Shown: positions 1 through 10,136, counted from the stretch's first letter. The stretch: DNA of 55,289 nucleotides from an uncultured Bacteroidales bacterium (GCA_903879715.1 CAIRMR010000027.1:1-55289), one strand, 5' to 3'. The notes: generated from the sequence alone by a model not told the origin. Numbers and translations: made by a program.

Positions 1-138
1 CACAAAATTTGTACTACAAAAGGTTCGCTTGTGAATGCAAATGAAGAAGTTTATAGGAAAGCCGTATGCGGGAAAACCGCACGTACGGTTTGACGAGGGG
101 GCAGGGAAGGTGCTTTTATCCTTCCCGCTCTACTCTAC
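1..138 (+). mobile_element. Group II intron, 3' end (domains V and VI)
   Basis: Domain V is readable: lower stem AAGCCGT (59-65) pairs with ACGGTTT (85-91), a two-base CG bulge lies at 82-83, and the upper stem TGCGG (67-71) pairs with CCGCA (77-81) over a GAAAA loop. The catalytic triad is AGC (60-62), which argues against class IIC introns, where CGC is usual. Domain VI follows as a GGGAAGG/CCTTCCC stem (104-110 with 120-126) and a CTCTACTCTAC tail; the intron should end near 138. The reverse transcriptase gene and the rest of the intron lie outside the window. Positions 139-316 hold no gene that I can see. Confidence 0.9.
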
Positions 139-316
139 TGTTATCTGTGGCATATATTTGTTTTTTAATACTTTAGATAAACTGATTAGTTACCTTTTGT
201 TAAATTTGCAGCCTTTAAGACTGTAAATTAATCTGATTCGCTTTTTTAAAGGTTTTAATCGTATAATTTCATATATATCGGGCCATGACATGTCTTAAAT
301 CCAGTAAGAAATAAAG

Positions 317-2368
317 ATGATCAAAAGGCTGCAGATCACTTTTCTTTTTGTTATCCCTCTGATTTTTCTTCTGATTGGATTTGCGTTCGAGCGCACCAAA
401 TACGGTACCGACCCTGAAAGTGCTTATCTTTTTAATGGTTTGAATATAGCCATGTGCAAGCCGGCAGGGCATTTCGACCATCCCGGAACTACGGTTCAAA
501 TCTGCAGCGCAGCAGTAATAAGCGTTACTCATTTCCTGCGTTTTACCAATACTGACCTTCAGACTGATATTTTAGCAAATTCAGAGCTTTACATTGAAGT
601 GTTGCGTATGAACTTTATTGTGTTTAATGCGCTGCTGATTTTTTTATTAGGGTTTGTAGCTTTTTCATCATTAAAAAACATCTGGCTGGCAATTTCATTG
701 CAACTGACTCCATTTCTGTCCACAACTCTGATCGAACATCTTGCAACTAAAATATCACCAGAGCCGTTACTCTTTTCATCAACTATTCTTCTTACTATTC
801 TGATACTGAAACATTATTCATCATTAAATAAAGAGAATAAATGGTTTGCGATTCTTTTTGGCTTGTTAGGCGGTTTTGGCATGGCGACAAAATTCACTTT
901 TCTTCCTATGCTCATAATTCCGTTTATTATTTTGAAGGGAAATGGGAATAAAGTTCTGTACCTGTTTACTGTAATTCCTTCGTTTATACTCTTTACACTC
1001 CCAGCTGCTCACGATTATAAAGTGATGTTCAAATGGCTTCTGTCGATTGCAAGCCATACCGGAATTTACGGACAAGGCAGCAACGGGATAATTGATGCGA
1101 AGGAATATGTACAGTCAATATCGAAAATTTGTATGGCTAATAAGCCTATGCTGTTTGCTTTGTTAGCCTCATTGTATCTGCTGATAATACTTTTTGTTAA
1201 ATCGAGACGAAAAATTGAGCATGTAAAAACTCCGGAAACAGCTTATATTTTGGCATTGTTTTTAGCACTTACCGGAACCATCCTGATGGTTGCAAAACAC
1301 TACTATAACAACCATTATCTGTTTCCAGCCCTGAGCCTTACGGGCCTGGTTTTTGTGTTTGTTTTCCTTTGGTTTGATAAAACCCGGAAAAATAAAACCC
1401 GGGAAATTCTAAGATTTTCACCTCCAGCCTTAGTTTTCATCTTTTTGGTAATTGCTCTGTTCAATAAGCCATACCTGACGTTTGCGTATGAAGGATACCT
1501 CGAATCTAATAAAAGCACAAATGAAACCAGGGTCAGGATTGAAAGAGATTATCCCGGATATGTTAAAACGTATTATTATCCCGGGTCTTTTAACCAATAT
1601 GCGCAATTACGCTGGGGCAATGTGTATGCAAAGCAGTTACATACTGAAAAGCTGATGGAATTATTTCCTGAAGGATTATTTTATGATGTACGTGATAATA
1701 GCTTCAAATTCTGGGAAACCACCATTCCTCCACGGGAATTTTTGAAAAAATATGGAAGTCATATATTGTTGGTTGGCGGACCATTAACTGGTGTTGATTT
1801 TAAACATATTGAGGATGGCGGTTTAAAACTTAAAAAACTATTCGAAGGGCGAATACAGGTTATTTATGAAGTGGATACTGCTCAATCAGCTTTGTTCCAG
1901 GGCATTATGCATGCCGGAAAATCAGGGCGAATTCTTAAGGTTGATTTTGAAACATTAAGTGTTGACAAACAATGGATTATGGCTGATGGACAAATGTTCT
2001 GCAAAACCCTCTCGCTTTCTACCGGGAAACCACGTTCTGGTAAATATTCGTTTTCATTGCCTGTAAAGAATACCTTTGCGATGGAATATGAAATTAAGAA
2101 TATAAAACCCGGAGAGTTGTTCGAAGTTTCAGTTTGGCGTTATGGCGGTGACAAGGAATCTTTTTTAGTGGCATCTGCTGTAAATTCTGATCTCTTTTAT
2201 AAAAGCAGCAATAACAGTATTGAAAAAGATACTCAAGGCTGGAATAAGATCAGTTTAACTTTCAGAATACCAGCAGGATTTAAAGAAAATAAAATTAAAT
2301 TGTACCTTTGGGGCCACGGCGATAAACCTGTATGGTTTGATGATTTTGAACTGACACAACATCAATAG
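317..2368 (+). CDS. GT-C (GT39-like) membrane glycosyltransferase with C-terminal carbohydrate-binding-like domain
   Basis: The N-terminal ~385 residues are a polytopic membrane domain with about ten hydrophobic segments. The first loop carries DPESAY (32-37) and DHPG (54-57), the place where GT39/ArnT-type enzymes keep their acidic catalytic residue. This fits an enzyme that moves a sugar from a polyprenyl-phosphate donor on the outer face of the inner membrane, but the acceptor is unknown. Residues ~540-683 form a soluble beta-rich domain ending KPVWFDDFELT, closely resembling the lipoprotein at 6581-7147 (KPVYIDDIKIT), so it is probably a jelly-roll glycan-binding module. The GT2 gene follows on the same strand 54 bases later and may supply the lipid-linked sugar. 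Family assignment is by topology and motif only. Confidence 0.7.
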   Translation: MIKRLQITFLFVIPLIFLLIGFAFERTKYGTDPESAYLFNGLNIAMCKPAGHFDHPGTTVQICSAAVISVTHFLRFTNTDLQTDILANSELYIEVLRMNFIVFNALLIFLLGFVAFSSLKNIWLAISLQLTPFLSTTLIEHLATKISPEPLLFSSTILLTILILKHYSSLNKENKWFAILFGLLGGFGMATKFTFLPMLIIPFIILKGNGNKVLYLFTVIPSFILFTLPAAHDYKVMFKWLLSIASHTGIYGQGSNGIIDAKEYVQSISKICMANKPMLFALLASLYLLIILFVKSRRKIEHVKTPETAYILALFLALTGTILMVAKHYYNNHYLFPALSLTGLVFVFVFLWFDKTRKNKTREILRFSPPALVFIFLVIALFNKPYLTFAYEGYLESNKSTNETRVRIERDYPGYVKTYYYPGSFNQYAQLRWGNVYAKQLHTEKLMELFPEGLFYDVRDNSFKFWETTIPPREFLKKYGSHILLVGGPLTGVDFKHIEDGGLKLKKLFEGRIQVIYEVDTAQSALFQGIMHAGKSGRILKVDFETLSVDKQWIMADGQMFCKTLSLSTGKPRSGKYSFSLPVKNTFAMEYEIKNIKPGELFEVSVWRYGGDKESFLVASAVNSDLFYKSSNNSIEKDTQGWNKISLTFRIPAGFKENKIKLYLWGHGDKPVWFDDFELTQHQ

Positions 2369-2422
2369 TAAACGGGATTTCAGCTTGAATAATTTAAATA
2401 AAAAGTTAAATATCAGATTAAT

Positions 2423-3178
2423 ATGATTAACGGGAAGAAAATTGTTGTGGTGCTTCCGGCTTATAATGCCGGTCAAACGCTGGAAATTACTTATAAGGAA
2501 ATTCCTTTTGATATTGTGGATGAAGTTGTGCTGGTTGACGATCGCAGCCGTGATAATACCGTAGAGGTTGCTCACCAGATAGGAATCAAGCATGTGATTG
2601 AGCATGAGCGCAATAAAGGATATGGCGGAAATCAGAAAACCTGTTACGATACGGCTTTAAAGCTTGGTGGTGATATTGTAATCATGTTACATCCTGATTA
2701 TCAATACACACCGCTGCTTATTCAATCCATGGCTTATATGATTGCCAACAATGTTTATCCGGTAGTACTTGGATCACGCATTCTTGGCAACGGTGCGCTC
2801 AAAGGCGGAATGCCGCTGATTAAGTACATATCCAACCGTGGACTGACGTTAATTCAAAATATTTTAATCAATCAAAAACTATCGGAATATCACACCGGTT
2901 ACAGGGCTTTCTCGAAGGAAGTGCTGAATGCAATTGATTATCATGCCAACAGCGATGATTTTGTTTTCGATAACCAAATGATGTCGCAGATCATTTATAA
3001 GGGTTTCCCGGTGGGGGAGATCACTTGTCCGACAAAATATTTTAAGGAGGCTTCATCCATAAACCTGTCACGAAGCACCGTTTATGCATTAGGAGTATTA
3101 AAAACGTCCATGTCGCACTTTATGAATAAATTAGGCATATTGCATTCCAAAAGATACCAAATGCCAAAGGTGGTATAA
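2423..3178 (+). CDS. Family 2 glycosyltransferase, polyprenyl-phosphate hexose synthase type
   Basis: A 251-residue soluble GT-A enzyme resembling dolichyl-phosphate mannose synthase. PAYNAG (12-17) begins the nucleotide fold, VDDRSRDNT (38-46) is the nucleotide-sugar motif, NKGYGGNQ (64-71) is typical of the DPM1 branch, and HPDYQY (90-95) replaces the usual DAD/DGD metal motif, as seen in this subgroup. There are no C-terminal membrane helices, unlike GtrB-type synthases. It would make the polyprenyl-phosphate sugar used by GT-C enzymes such as the neighbouring product of 317-2368. It is convergent with the next gene, 26 bases away. Confidence 0.85.
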   Translation: MINGKKIVVVLPAYNAGQTLEITYKEIPFDIVDEVVLVDDRSRDNTVEVAHQIGIKHVIEHERNKGYGGNQKTCYDTALKLGGDIVIMLHPDYQYTPLLIQSMAYMIANNVYPVVLGSRILGNGALKGGMPLIKYISNRGLTLIQNILINQKLSEYHTGYRAFSKEVLNAIDYHANSDDFVFDNQMMSQIIYKGFPVGEITCPTKYFKEASSINLSRSTVYALGVLKTSMSHFMNKLGILHSKRYQMPKVV

Positions 3179-3204
3179 AGGTTTAATCTTTGTGATACTA
3201 TAGG

Positions 3205-4632
3205 CTACTTTATAAAAACAGCCACCTTATATTTTTCCCCACCTATGACGGTGAAATCTTCTTTTGGCTTGAAATCCTTAAGTAATTTCAGGTTTTTATT
3301 TTTTATGAGTGTGTCAAAAGGTAGGCGACCCTCAAACCCTGCAAACTGCGTATCCCAAATCAGCAATTCGCCGGGTTTAAGCAGGGATGCCGGGTCAGTA
3401 TCCTGATAATTGTAAATCTTGAAGCATTTTTGCTGATCGAACGGATCAATGTTCATATAGTGAGGAAACATAGGGTCAGTATAAATAACCCTGCGGTTGC
3501 TGTATGGCGAATTTATGAGCCAGGTTGCGAGTTCTTCCATTACAGCAAAGTTTTTTGCCGTTCTTGTTGGAAGCATTCCATGCCTGAATGGCTGGTAAAT
3601 TACCAGCATAAGAATAAATATTCCTGAAAGTAACTGTATTGTCCTGATGACTTTCACTTTTTCCAACACCCATTCGAAACCAATCAAAGCAATTATTGCG
3701 GATAGCGGCAGCACACAGGCAATAAAGCGGGTTGATGATAATACTCCCATCATACCTTGCCACCACAGAAAACTCTGGGCAAGAATAAATCCAAAAATGG
3801 AAGGGATGATCAGGAAATAAAGCGTTACATATTTTATATCGTGAAGGTTCTTCAAACCTTTTTTTAAGTTCAGAAGGATAAAAATAAGTCCTGTGATCGA
3901 AAGTATCAGAAGTGGATAATATAAAATGCCATCCAATCTTCTGAAATAATACCAGAACGAACCGCTTCCGTATAATTCAGAACCGCTGCTGCCGTATGGC
4001 ATTTGGGTAAAAAACCAAAAAAGATCATGATAAAAAGGCCATCCCACAATGCTGAAAACAATAAAACCCGTAAACAGGAATGGCAGGGATTTGTATTGCT
4101 TCATCCAGATAAATGCGGGCACAAACAGGATGATAAACATCATTCCTTCGGTCCGGGCAAAAGGAATAAATGATATTACTATCGCAGCCCGGATAAATCG
4201 TTTACTGATAAACAGGTAGATAGCCGAAATGAGTACCAGGCTGAAAAGGATTTCAGTAAGGCTGGAGAACATAATAAACAGGTAAAGCGGAGTAAACAGG
4301 GTGAAAATGATGGCAACCCAGGCATGCCTGTAATCCATTCGCTTTGCTATCAGGTATGCAAACCATGCGCTCAATAAACCACAAATCAGGTTAAACGCCA
4401 CCGCGCCGGTATATCCGAACTGCGCCAAAGGAGACGAAAGTATGGTAAATAAGGGCTTGCCCCAATGATTCAGAAAATACTCCGGATGTTTAAACGCGTA
4501 TCGTGCCATCTGGTAATGCGTAACCGAATCGGTTTCACCACTGATGCCGGTGGAAAACCATTGTAAAACAATCAGCACAATAGCTGAAATAAGCAGAACA
4601 ACTGGCGCAATATATTTATTTGAGAATTTCAT
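3205..4632 (-). CDS. GT-C (GT39-like) polytopic membrane glycosyltransferase
   Basis: A 475-residue protein with an N-terminal hydrophobic helix (~8-25), then a loop with GETDSVTHY (32-40). Its acidic residues sit where GT39/PMT/ArnT enzymes place their catalytic Asp. About ten more membrane segments follow, and then a soluble C-terminal tail of ~110 residues. HWGKPLF in the first loop also fits the family. It probably transfers a sugar from a lipid carrier to an extracytoplasmic acceptor, which cannot be named from sequence. A TAGCTTTG box on the same strand (4683-4690) gives a plausible start of transcription 45 bases before the ATG. Confidence 0.7.
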   Translation of the reverse strand: MKFSNKYIAPVVLLISAIVLIVLQWFSTGISGETDSVTHYQMARYAFKHPEYFLNHWGKPLFTILSSPLAQFGYTGAVAFNLICGLLSAWFAYLIAKRMDYRHAWVAIIFTLFTPLYLFIMFSSLTEILFSLVLISAIYLFISKRFIRAAIVISFIPFARTEGMMFIILFVPAFIWMKQYKSLPFLFTGFIVFSIVGWPFYHDLFWFFTQMPYGSSGSELYGSGSFWYYFRRLDGILYYPLLILSITGLIFILLNLKKGLKNLHDIKYVTLYFLIIPSIFGFILAQSFLWWQGMMGVLSSTRFIACVLPLSAIIALIGFEWVLEKVKVIRTIQLLSGIFILMLVIYQPFRHGMLPTRTAKNFAVMEELATWLINSPYSNRRVIYTDPMFPHYMNIDPFDQQKCFKIYNYQDTDPASLLKPGELLIWDTQFAGFEGRLPFDTLIKNKNLKLLKDFKPKEDFTVIGGEKYKVAVFIK

Positions 4633-4682
4633 GCAAGTTAGTTTCCAGTCAGATTTGAAGCTGAAAATGGATTAATTTTCGA

Positions 4683-4690
4683 CAAAGCTA
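4683..4690 (-). promoter_or_regulatory. Candidate -7 box (TAGCTTTG) for the GT-C gene ending at 3205
   Basis: Matches the Bacteroidota TAnnTTTG consensus on the minus strand, about 42 bases upstream of the ATG at 4632. I see no TTG at the expected upstream spacing, so the support is partial. Confidence 0.4.
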
Positions 4691-4853
4691 CTAATTTGTT
4701 CAGGCTCTCTATGATTTAATCACAATTCCCGGAAAGTTTGTTAATTACAGAAAATGTCATGATAAAGCATTACATCTGATTTATACCGCCACTTCCGTAT
4801 ACAACTGAAATGGTTTTCTGTTATTCTAACGACCGGAAATGATGATTTTTTGC

Positions 4854-6407
4854 TTAGTAAGACATGTTTTTGAGCTTAAACACTTTGATGTTCCGGTAGC
4901 TGCCGACGAATTCTCCGGCAAATTTCTGAATTAATGGTTGTCCCAGGATGGTTGTATCATTGATAACCAGGTATTTTGCTCCCTGGGATATCCGGAGTCT
5001 GAAAATTTCTGCTTTTGAAAAATCGCTGCCAAAATCAGTATACCCTTTGCGATTCATATAATACAAGGATGCGTTAATCGAAAGATCTGGTATAGAAATC
5101 ACTTTATCGTCAGGCTTAATGTTCCATTCTTTAAAATTGGGCTCAATTTCCGTCAGAGCCTCCATATGCATTTTATACCCTTCGTTCATCCATCCTTCGT
5201 ATCTCGCCTTGTTCCTCCTCATTCCATCGTTGGCAAGCAATCCAGAAACAACTATAAGCAATACATAAACAACAGGATGGTTCCAAAGTTTTTTCTCTTT
5301 CAGGTAGCTAAAGAAAATTGCCCATATAATCACAAGTACCTGGATTTGAGTAATCAGGTAATAGTCATGCCCCTCAAGCACCTGGAACCACAATGCAAGT
5401 ATAACCGCAAATCCTGCTGGCATTACAATCAACAGGAATCCAAAAAACGGAGCTATCTTCTTGATGTTAAATAACATAAATATCCAAACGAGCATTGTTG
5501 TATATTGCAGTGAGGGCGAGAAGAACTCTCTGAAATAAATTTTATCCAGCATATCTATAACCTGGTAAAACTTTGCTTTCGTTGTATCCCATATCGGCCA
5601 GATTCCGCGAAACGTATAATCCGCTTTATGCAAATCATTGTAATAATTGACATAATAATTCCAAAATACGATTAGCAGAATGCTGAGAATAAATGGGATG
5701 TAATGCTTGAGCCGGAAGTTAAATATCCGTTTTTCAGCTTTTATAAACAGGTTTTCAATAACACACCACATCCCGAGAGCGATAAAACCAGTGGCTGCAG
5801 TTATTTTTAAGGTTATGGCCAGGAAAAAGAAAGCCGCCGAGATCCAAAGAGAAAGGCTTTTTCTTTTTGCATAGAACTGGTAAAAGAAAAACCAGGCAAT
5901 AAATGTAAATGCCAGTGCGGGAGCATCGGGAAGAAAATTTGGGCCATAAAAAATAAGCATGGGCGATGTAAAAACGAGCATGCTTATAAAACCTGCCCTC
6001 AGGGCATTTCCGGTTATGGGGATCAACATCCGGAAAAGCAGAAAAATTCCGGAGAAAAGAATCAATAGTTGGAAAAGGCGGAACGACCATTCTGATTTAC
6101 CAAAAGCCTGCCATATCTTAGCCACTGCAAAGTAAATGACAGGGAATTCGCCGGCTGATTTGCCGCTTATGCCTCCATCACCCATCTGGTTCTGGATTTC
6201 AGGCTGAAAGAAATTCAGATTGTGCTGATAATACATTTGCGTTATCGAGAGACCGTTGGTTTGCCGCCAGATATGAATGGATTGCGGGCTTCGAAAAAAG
6301 GTTTCATTATAATTATAAAACCAGAAAAGTCCTGCAAAAACCAAACTAAAAACCAGGCCCGAAAACCATTTCGATTTTACCCAACTTTTTTTACCGGCAT
6401 TAATCAT
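4854..6407 (-). CDS. GT-C (GT39-like) polytopic membrane glycosyltransferase
   Basis: A 517-residue membrane protein with an N-terminal anchor (~16-32) and a first extracytoplasmic loop bearing SIHIWRQTNG (43-52) and a GEFPVIYF segment. About ten further hydrophobic segments and a soluble C-terminal end follow. The overall plan is that of the ArnT/GT39 superfamily, but the first loop shows HIWRQ instead of the usual acidic pair, so the catalytic residue is uncertain. It lies on the same strand as the GT-C gene at 3205-4632 and the lipoprotein at 6581-7147. The gaps of about 220 and 170 bases suggest separate transcripts or a loose cluster. Confidence 0.65.
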   Translation of the reverse strand: MINAGKKSWVKSKWFSGLVFSLVFAGLFWFYNYNETFFRSPQSIHIWRQTNGLSITQMYYQHNLNFFQPEIQNQMGDGGISGKSAGEFPVIYFAVAKIWQAFGKSEWSFRLFQLLILFSGIFLLFRMLIPITGNALRAGFISMLVFTSPMLIFYGPNFLPDAPALAFTFIAWFFFYQFYAKRKSLSLWISAAFFFLAITLKITAATGFIALGMWCVIENLFIKAEKRIFNFRLKHYIPFILSILLIVFWNYYVNYYNDLHKADYTFRGIWPIWDTTKAKFYQVIDMLDKIYFREFFSPSLQYTTMLVWIFMLFNIKKIAPFFGFLLIVMPAGFAVILALWFQVLEGHDYYLITQIQVLVIIWAIFFSYLKEKKLWNHPVVYVLLIVVSGLLANDGMRRNKARYEGWMNEGYKMHMEALTEIEPNFKEWNIKPDDKVISIPDLSINASLYYMNRKGYTDFGSDFSKAEIFRLRISQGAKYLVINDTTILGQPLIQKFAGEFVGSYRNIKVFKLKNMSY

Positions 6408-6580
6408 TTGTGAAATTGTAATTGTTCAGGTTGTAAAGTGAATATGCGCAGGAACACGAAGATAAAAGTATTTTCCTTCAGGATAGAGATATGTATAATA
6501 TTTGCAATTATTGTTTGACCCTCCTAAAACCCCAAATCTTAAAGAAAATTGCGATATGATTAACTAATATCTATTGACTA

Positions 6581-7147
6581 TCAATAAGAAAAAGTAATTT
6601 TTATATCATCGATATAAACAGGCTTTTTGCTTTGGTTCCAGGCGAATATTCCGATTTCCATATCAGGTTTTAACGGAAGATCGTCAAAATAAAAGGCTGA
6701 TGAAAATGCGATCCATTTACCGGTTTTTGTTAATTCTTTATCCAGTGGGTAAGCTTTCCAGTCGTATAATTTAGCGTTATCATTTATATTACAAATGATT
6801 GCAAAATTTGGAGTGGGAACAGTAGTATAAACCCAACCGCTGAAAGTTGCCATTTTAGGAACTCCGCTTCTTATATTTTTAACAATTTCCTTGTAATAAT
6901 AACTATATTGATTGCTATCGTCTGTTAAACAGGCATATTCACCCGAATGAGCAAACGGTTCCTTGGTAGCAATGACCGTATTTTCGTTAAGCCATCCCGG
7001 AACAACGCCCTTCGCGTTTTCCATGTCATTGGTGATCACTACTTCTTTCTGTTCATCCAGATCGGCAGTTTGAGTCTTTATACCAGGTTTTGAACATGCC
7101 GACAACATGATACCTGTTAATATAAAGAGAAGAAGTATTTTCATCAC
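6581..7147 (-). CDS. Lipoprotein with jelly-roll carbohydrate-binding-like domain
   Basis: A 188-residue lipoprotein: signal peptide with lipobox LSAC, acylated Cys18 expected. The mature part resembles the C-terminal ~140 residues of the GT-C protein at 317-2368. Both have an aromatic start of the domain (GW / QW), an 'HSGEY' or 'RSGKY' turn, a 'GKW / GWNK' strand and a closing KPVYIDDIKIT or KPVWFDDFELT strand. That pattern is typical of CBM-like beta-sandwiches that end in a DD calcium or structural site. It probably binds a surface glycan made or exported by this cluster. A second in-frame ATG directly follows the first, so the true start could be 7144. Confidence 0.7.
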   Translation of the reverse strand: MMKILLLFILTGIMLSACSKPGIKTQTADLDEQKEVVITNDMENAKGVVPGWLNENTVIATKEPFAHSGEYACLTDDSNQYSYYYKEIVKNIRSGVPKMATFSGWVYTTVPTPNFAIICNINDNAKLYDWKAYPLDKELTKTGKWIAFSSAFYFDDLPLKPDMEIGIFAWNQSKKPVYIDDIKITFSY

Positions 7148-7412
7148 GAATAAGGAGACTTGTTAAAATTCTTTGATATTGAATGATTAACCATCGAAGT
7201 CGTTTTGTCCGGCCAAAGGGGAAAAACCATAAAAGGCTTCGTCGTTCAGGTTATTTTGTGTCAAAATATTCAGCTAGTATTCATTCTCATTTGTATCTGA
7301 AATCAGAAAGTATCCTCAGAGTATCCTCAATACAAAATAGCTAAGCGAAAGAAGATAAATTATTCCAAATTGAATTGAGGATTAAAATAGCCACAAAAAA
7401 GTATTTTATCCG

Positions 7413-9902
7413 CTATTCCTGGAAATAGACCCGTTTTACCCTTTGTGATATTCCTGTCAGGATTTCGTAAGGTATTGAGCCCATCTCGTCAGCTAAGCGG
7501 GTAATGGGAAGGTCTTTACCGAAAATCATTACTTCGTCTCCTTCCTGGGCATTTATGCAGGTAATATCAATCATGGTCATATCCATACAGATACTGCCTA
7601 CAATGGGGGCAAATTTGCCTCTCACTTTAAGGTGCCCGATGCCGTTGCTTAGTGCCCTGCTTAATCCATCGGCATAACCAATTGGTACTATGGCAATAGT
7701 GGTTTCCTTTTTAGCTTTGTAGCGGCGGTTGTATCCAACAGTGTCGTCGGCTTGAATATGTTTGATTTGCGAAATTACGGATCGGAGAGTGCTGACATTT
7801 TGCAGGTTGTCCTGTTCTTCGGGCATGGGCGCAATGCCATATAATCCGATTCCAAGGCGAACCATATCAAAGCGTGCTTCCGGAAAGCGTGTTATAGCTG
7901 CGGTATTAGCAATATGGCTTAGGATAGGATAGTCAAATTCAATACTGATGCGTTCCGAAATCATGCGGAAAAGGCTGACCTGGTGGCGTGTAAAATCATC
8001 GTTGCTTTCTGAATCAGATGCTGCCAGGTGCGAAAATACCGATTTAACCCTGATTGTTGCCCGTCCTTTTAGCTGGTTAATCAATTCATCAACTTCCGCA
8101 GGGTCAAATCCAAGACGGTGCATACCCGTGTCAATTTTGATGTGAATCCCTACTGGCTGAGAGTTTATTGTCATCCGTAGCAGGGCAGCTTCCAGCATTT
8201 TTAGTACCCTGAAACTATATATTTCGGGTTCAAGCTGATATTTTATGATAGCATCAAAACTTTCTTCATCAGGGTTCATAACCATGATGGGAAGTTTTAT
8301 TCCGGCTTTGCGAAGTTCAACGCCTTCGTCGGCATACGCTACTGTCAGGTAATCAACCTGGTGAAACTGCAGGATGTTAGCTATCTCGTAACTTCCGCTG
8401 CCGTAGGAGAAAGCTTTAACCATGGCCATCACTTTTACTCCGACATCCAGCATCGACCTGTAATAGTTCAGGTTGTGAACCAATGCGTTGAGGTCTATTT
8501 CAAGCACTGTTTCATGTGTTTTCTGCTGAAGCGATTCCGTAATGCGTTCGAATCCAAAAATACGCGCGCCTTTCAGTAAAATGCTCTCATTAGCAAACGC
8601 GTTAACTGAATATGAATCAAGGAATTCCTCAGTTGTGTTGAAAAATTCTTTCTCCATTTTGAAAAGCGTCGAATGCCGGCTGATTCCCTTGCCAATCCCG
8701 ATAAACCGGTCGACTTGCTTCATGTCAAGCAATTCGCTGACTTCATTATATAAGTGACTGTCGCTCCGGCCGCTTTGAAGGATATCTGAAAGAATTACTG
8801 TTTTCCGCCTGTGTTGTTTCTGCTGGTTCAGGAAATCCAACGCTATCGAGAGTGAATCAATATCGTTGCTGTAACTGTCGTTGATAAGGGTACAGTTATT
8901 TATTCCTGCTTTCATTTCGAGCCTCATTGCCAGGGGCTGCAAGGTGCGCATACGTTTGGCAATCAATGGATTGTTAAAGCCCATTAATAACATAGTTGCC
9001 CAGCAATGAATGGCATTTTCTATCGATGCTTCATCCGTAAAAGGAATTTCGATATCGATTTCAGTTTCTTTATAAACTCCGGTGAGTTGAGTAAAATGCC
9101 CGTCAGGGTGAACCTTGGTAATCTGTAGGTCAGCTGATGTTTTCCGGCTCCAGGTAAAGGTTTCAATATTTTTAAGCAATCCTGTTTTAATTATACCTTC
9201 CTGAAGTTCTTTCTGATCGATACAGTAAACCAGTTTCTTCACTTTCGTGAATAGCTTTAGCTTTTCACCGGCTTTCTGGGTGCGGTTGATAAAATTCTCG
9301 TCGTGCGCATGACCAATATTCGTAAAAATTCCGATCGTTGGCTGAATAATAGGTTGAAGATGATCCATTTCATCCTGTTCAGAAATGCCAGCTTCGAAAA
9401 TGGCAAGATCATGATCCTCACGCATCTGCCACACTGATAAAGGAACGCCAATTTGGGAATTGAAGCTTTTGGGACTGCGGACTATATTTCTGCTTTCATT
9501 CAATAATTGGTAGAGCCATTCTTTAACAATAGTCTTGCCATTGCTTCCCGTGATACCGATTACAGGAATGCTGAACTGTTTTCGATGAGCTGCAGCTAAA
9601 GCCTGCAAGGCAGTTAATGTGTTTTTTACTTTGATAATATTAGCATTATAAAGTAACAGCAGGTTGGCTGGCTCATTTTCTACAACAAAATTCCTGACGC
9701 CTTTTTCGTAAAGTTCCTCAATATATTTATGCCCGTCGTTGCGTTTACTGATAAGCGCAAAAAACAGGCTTACTTCGGGTACAATCAATCTGCGACTGTC
9801 GATAGCCAGTTCGCTGATCATGGTATTTGTATCACTTTCAAGGATCAGCTCACCTTTAATAATGCGGGTAATTTCGCTGATCGAATATTCTGATTTACTC
9901 AT
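7413..9902 (-). CDS. murF-alr: Bifunctional MurF (UDP-MurNAc-tripeptide--D-Ala-D-Ala ligase) / alanine racemase
   Basis: An 829-residue fusion known from Bacteroidota. Residues 1-~455 are a Mur ligase with ATP loop GITGSNGKT (116-124), which joins D-Ala-D-Ala to the UDP-MurNAc tripeptide. Residues ~465-829 are a fold-type III alanine racemase with PLP lysine K496 (VKAFSYGSG) and catalytic tyrosine Y724 (GYNRRY). Both active sites look complete in the motifs read. The fusion links D-Ala supply directly to its use in peptidoglycan precursor synthesis in the cytoplasm. The upstream 234 bases contain word repeats and a REP-like hairpin that belong to the 3' flank of pdxA. Confidence 0.95.
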   Translation of the reverse strand: MSKSEYSISEITRIIKGELILESDTNTMISELAIDSRRLIVPEVSLFFALISKRNDGHKYIEELYEKGVRNFVVENEPANLLLLYNANIIKVKNTLTALQALAAAHRKQFSIPVIGITGSNGKTIVKEWLYQLLNESRNIVRSPKSFNSQIGVPLSVWQMREDHDLAIFEAGISEQDEMDHLQPIIQPTIGIFTNIGHAHDENFINRTQKAGEKLKLFTKVKKLVYCIDQKELQEGIIKTGLLKNIETFTWSRKTSADLQITKVHPDGHFTQLTGVYKETEIDIEIPFTDEASIENAIHCWATMLLMGFNNPLIAKRMRTLQPLAMRLEMKAGINNCTLINDSYSNDIDSLSIALDFLNQQKQHRRKTVILSDILQSGRSDSHLYNEVSELLDMKQVDRFIGIGKGISRHSTLFKMEKEFFNTTEEFLDSYSVNAFANESILLKGARIFGFERITESLQQKTHETVLEIDLNALVHNLNYYRSMLDVGVKVMAMVKAFSYGSGSYEIANILQFHQVDYLTVAYADEGVELRKAGIKLPIMVMNPDEESFDAIIKYQLEPEIYSFRVLKMLEAALLRMTINSQPVGIHIKIDTGMHRLGFDPAEVDELINQLKGRATIRVKSVFSHLAASDSESNDDFTRHQVSLFRMISERISIEFDYPILSHIANTAAITRFPEARFDMVRLGIGLYGIAPMPEEQDNLQNVSTLRSVISQIKHIQADDTVGYNRRYKAKKETTIAIVPIGYADGLSRALSNGIGHLKVRGKFAPIVGSICMDMTMIDITCINAQEGDEVMIFGKDLPITRLADEMGSIPYEILTGISQRVKRVYFQE

Positions 9903-10076
9903 TATGTATATTAAAATATTTTAGTCAAGCTATAACTCTAGTGAAGATAAAAAAAGTCTGAAGTCAGAATTTAAATGACAGGTAATTATTTCTTAAGTGT
10001 TTTCGCTTGTTTAACTATCTGAATTTTTATTTGAAAATAGCAGCAACTTCCCTTTTCCCTCTATTTCTCCTTGTCT

Positions 10077-10125
10077 ACCCAATCCCTAATCCCCAAATCT
10101 GTCACACTGAGCGTAGTCGAAGTGC
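10077..10125 (-). repeat. G-rich word repeat plus REP-like hairpin after pdxA
   Basis: Just past the pdxA stop, read on its sense strand, comes CACTTCGACTACGCTCAGTG (10105-10124), an imperfect hairpin seen in many Bacteroidota intergenic regions. It is followed by GGGGATTAGGGATTGGG words (to 10077). The same G-rich vocabulary recurs after three other genes in this window. Confidence 0.7.
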
Positions 10126-10136
10126 CAATTCCTTAC

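Noticed and set aside
35-226. 63-residue open frame at the left edge
   Set aside because: It is translated from intron domain V; the KPHVRFDEG string is the standard artefact of that RNA.
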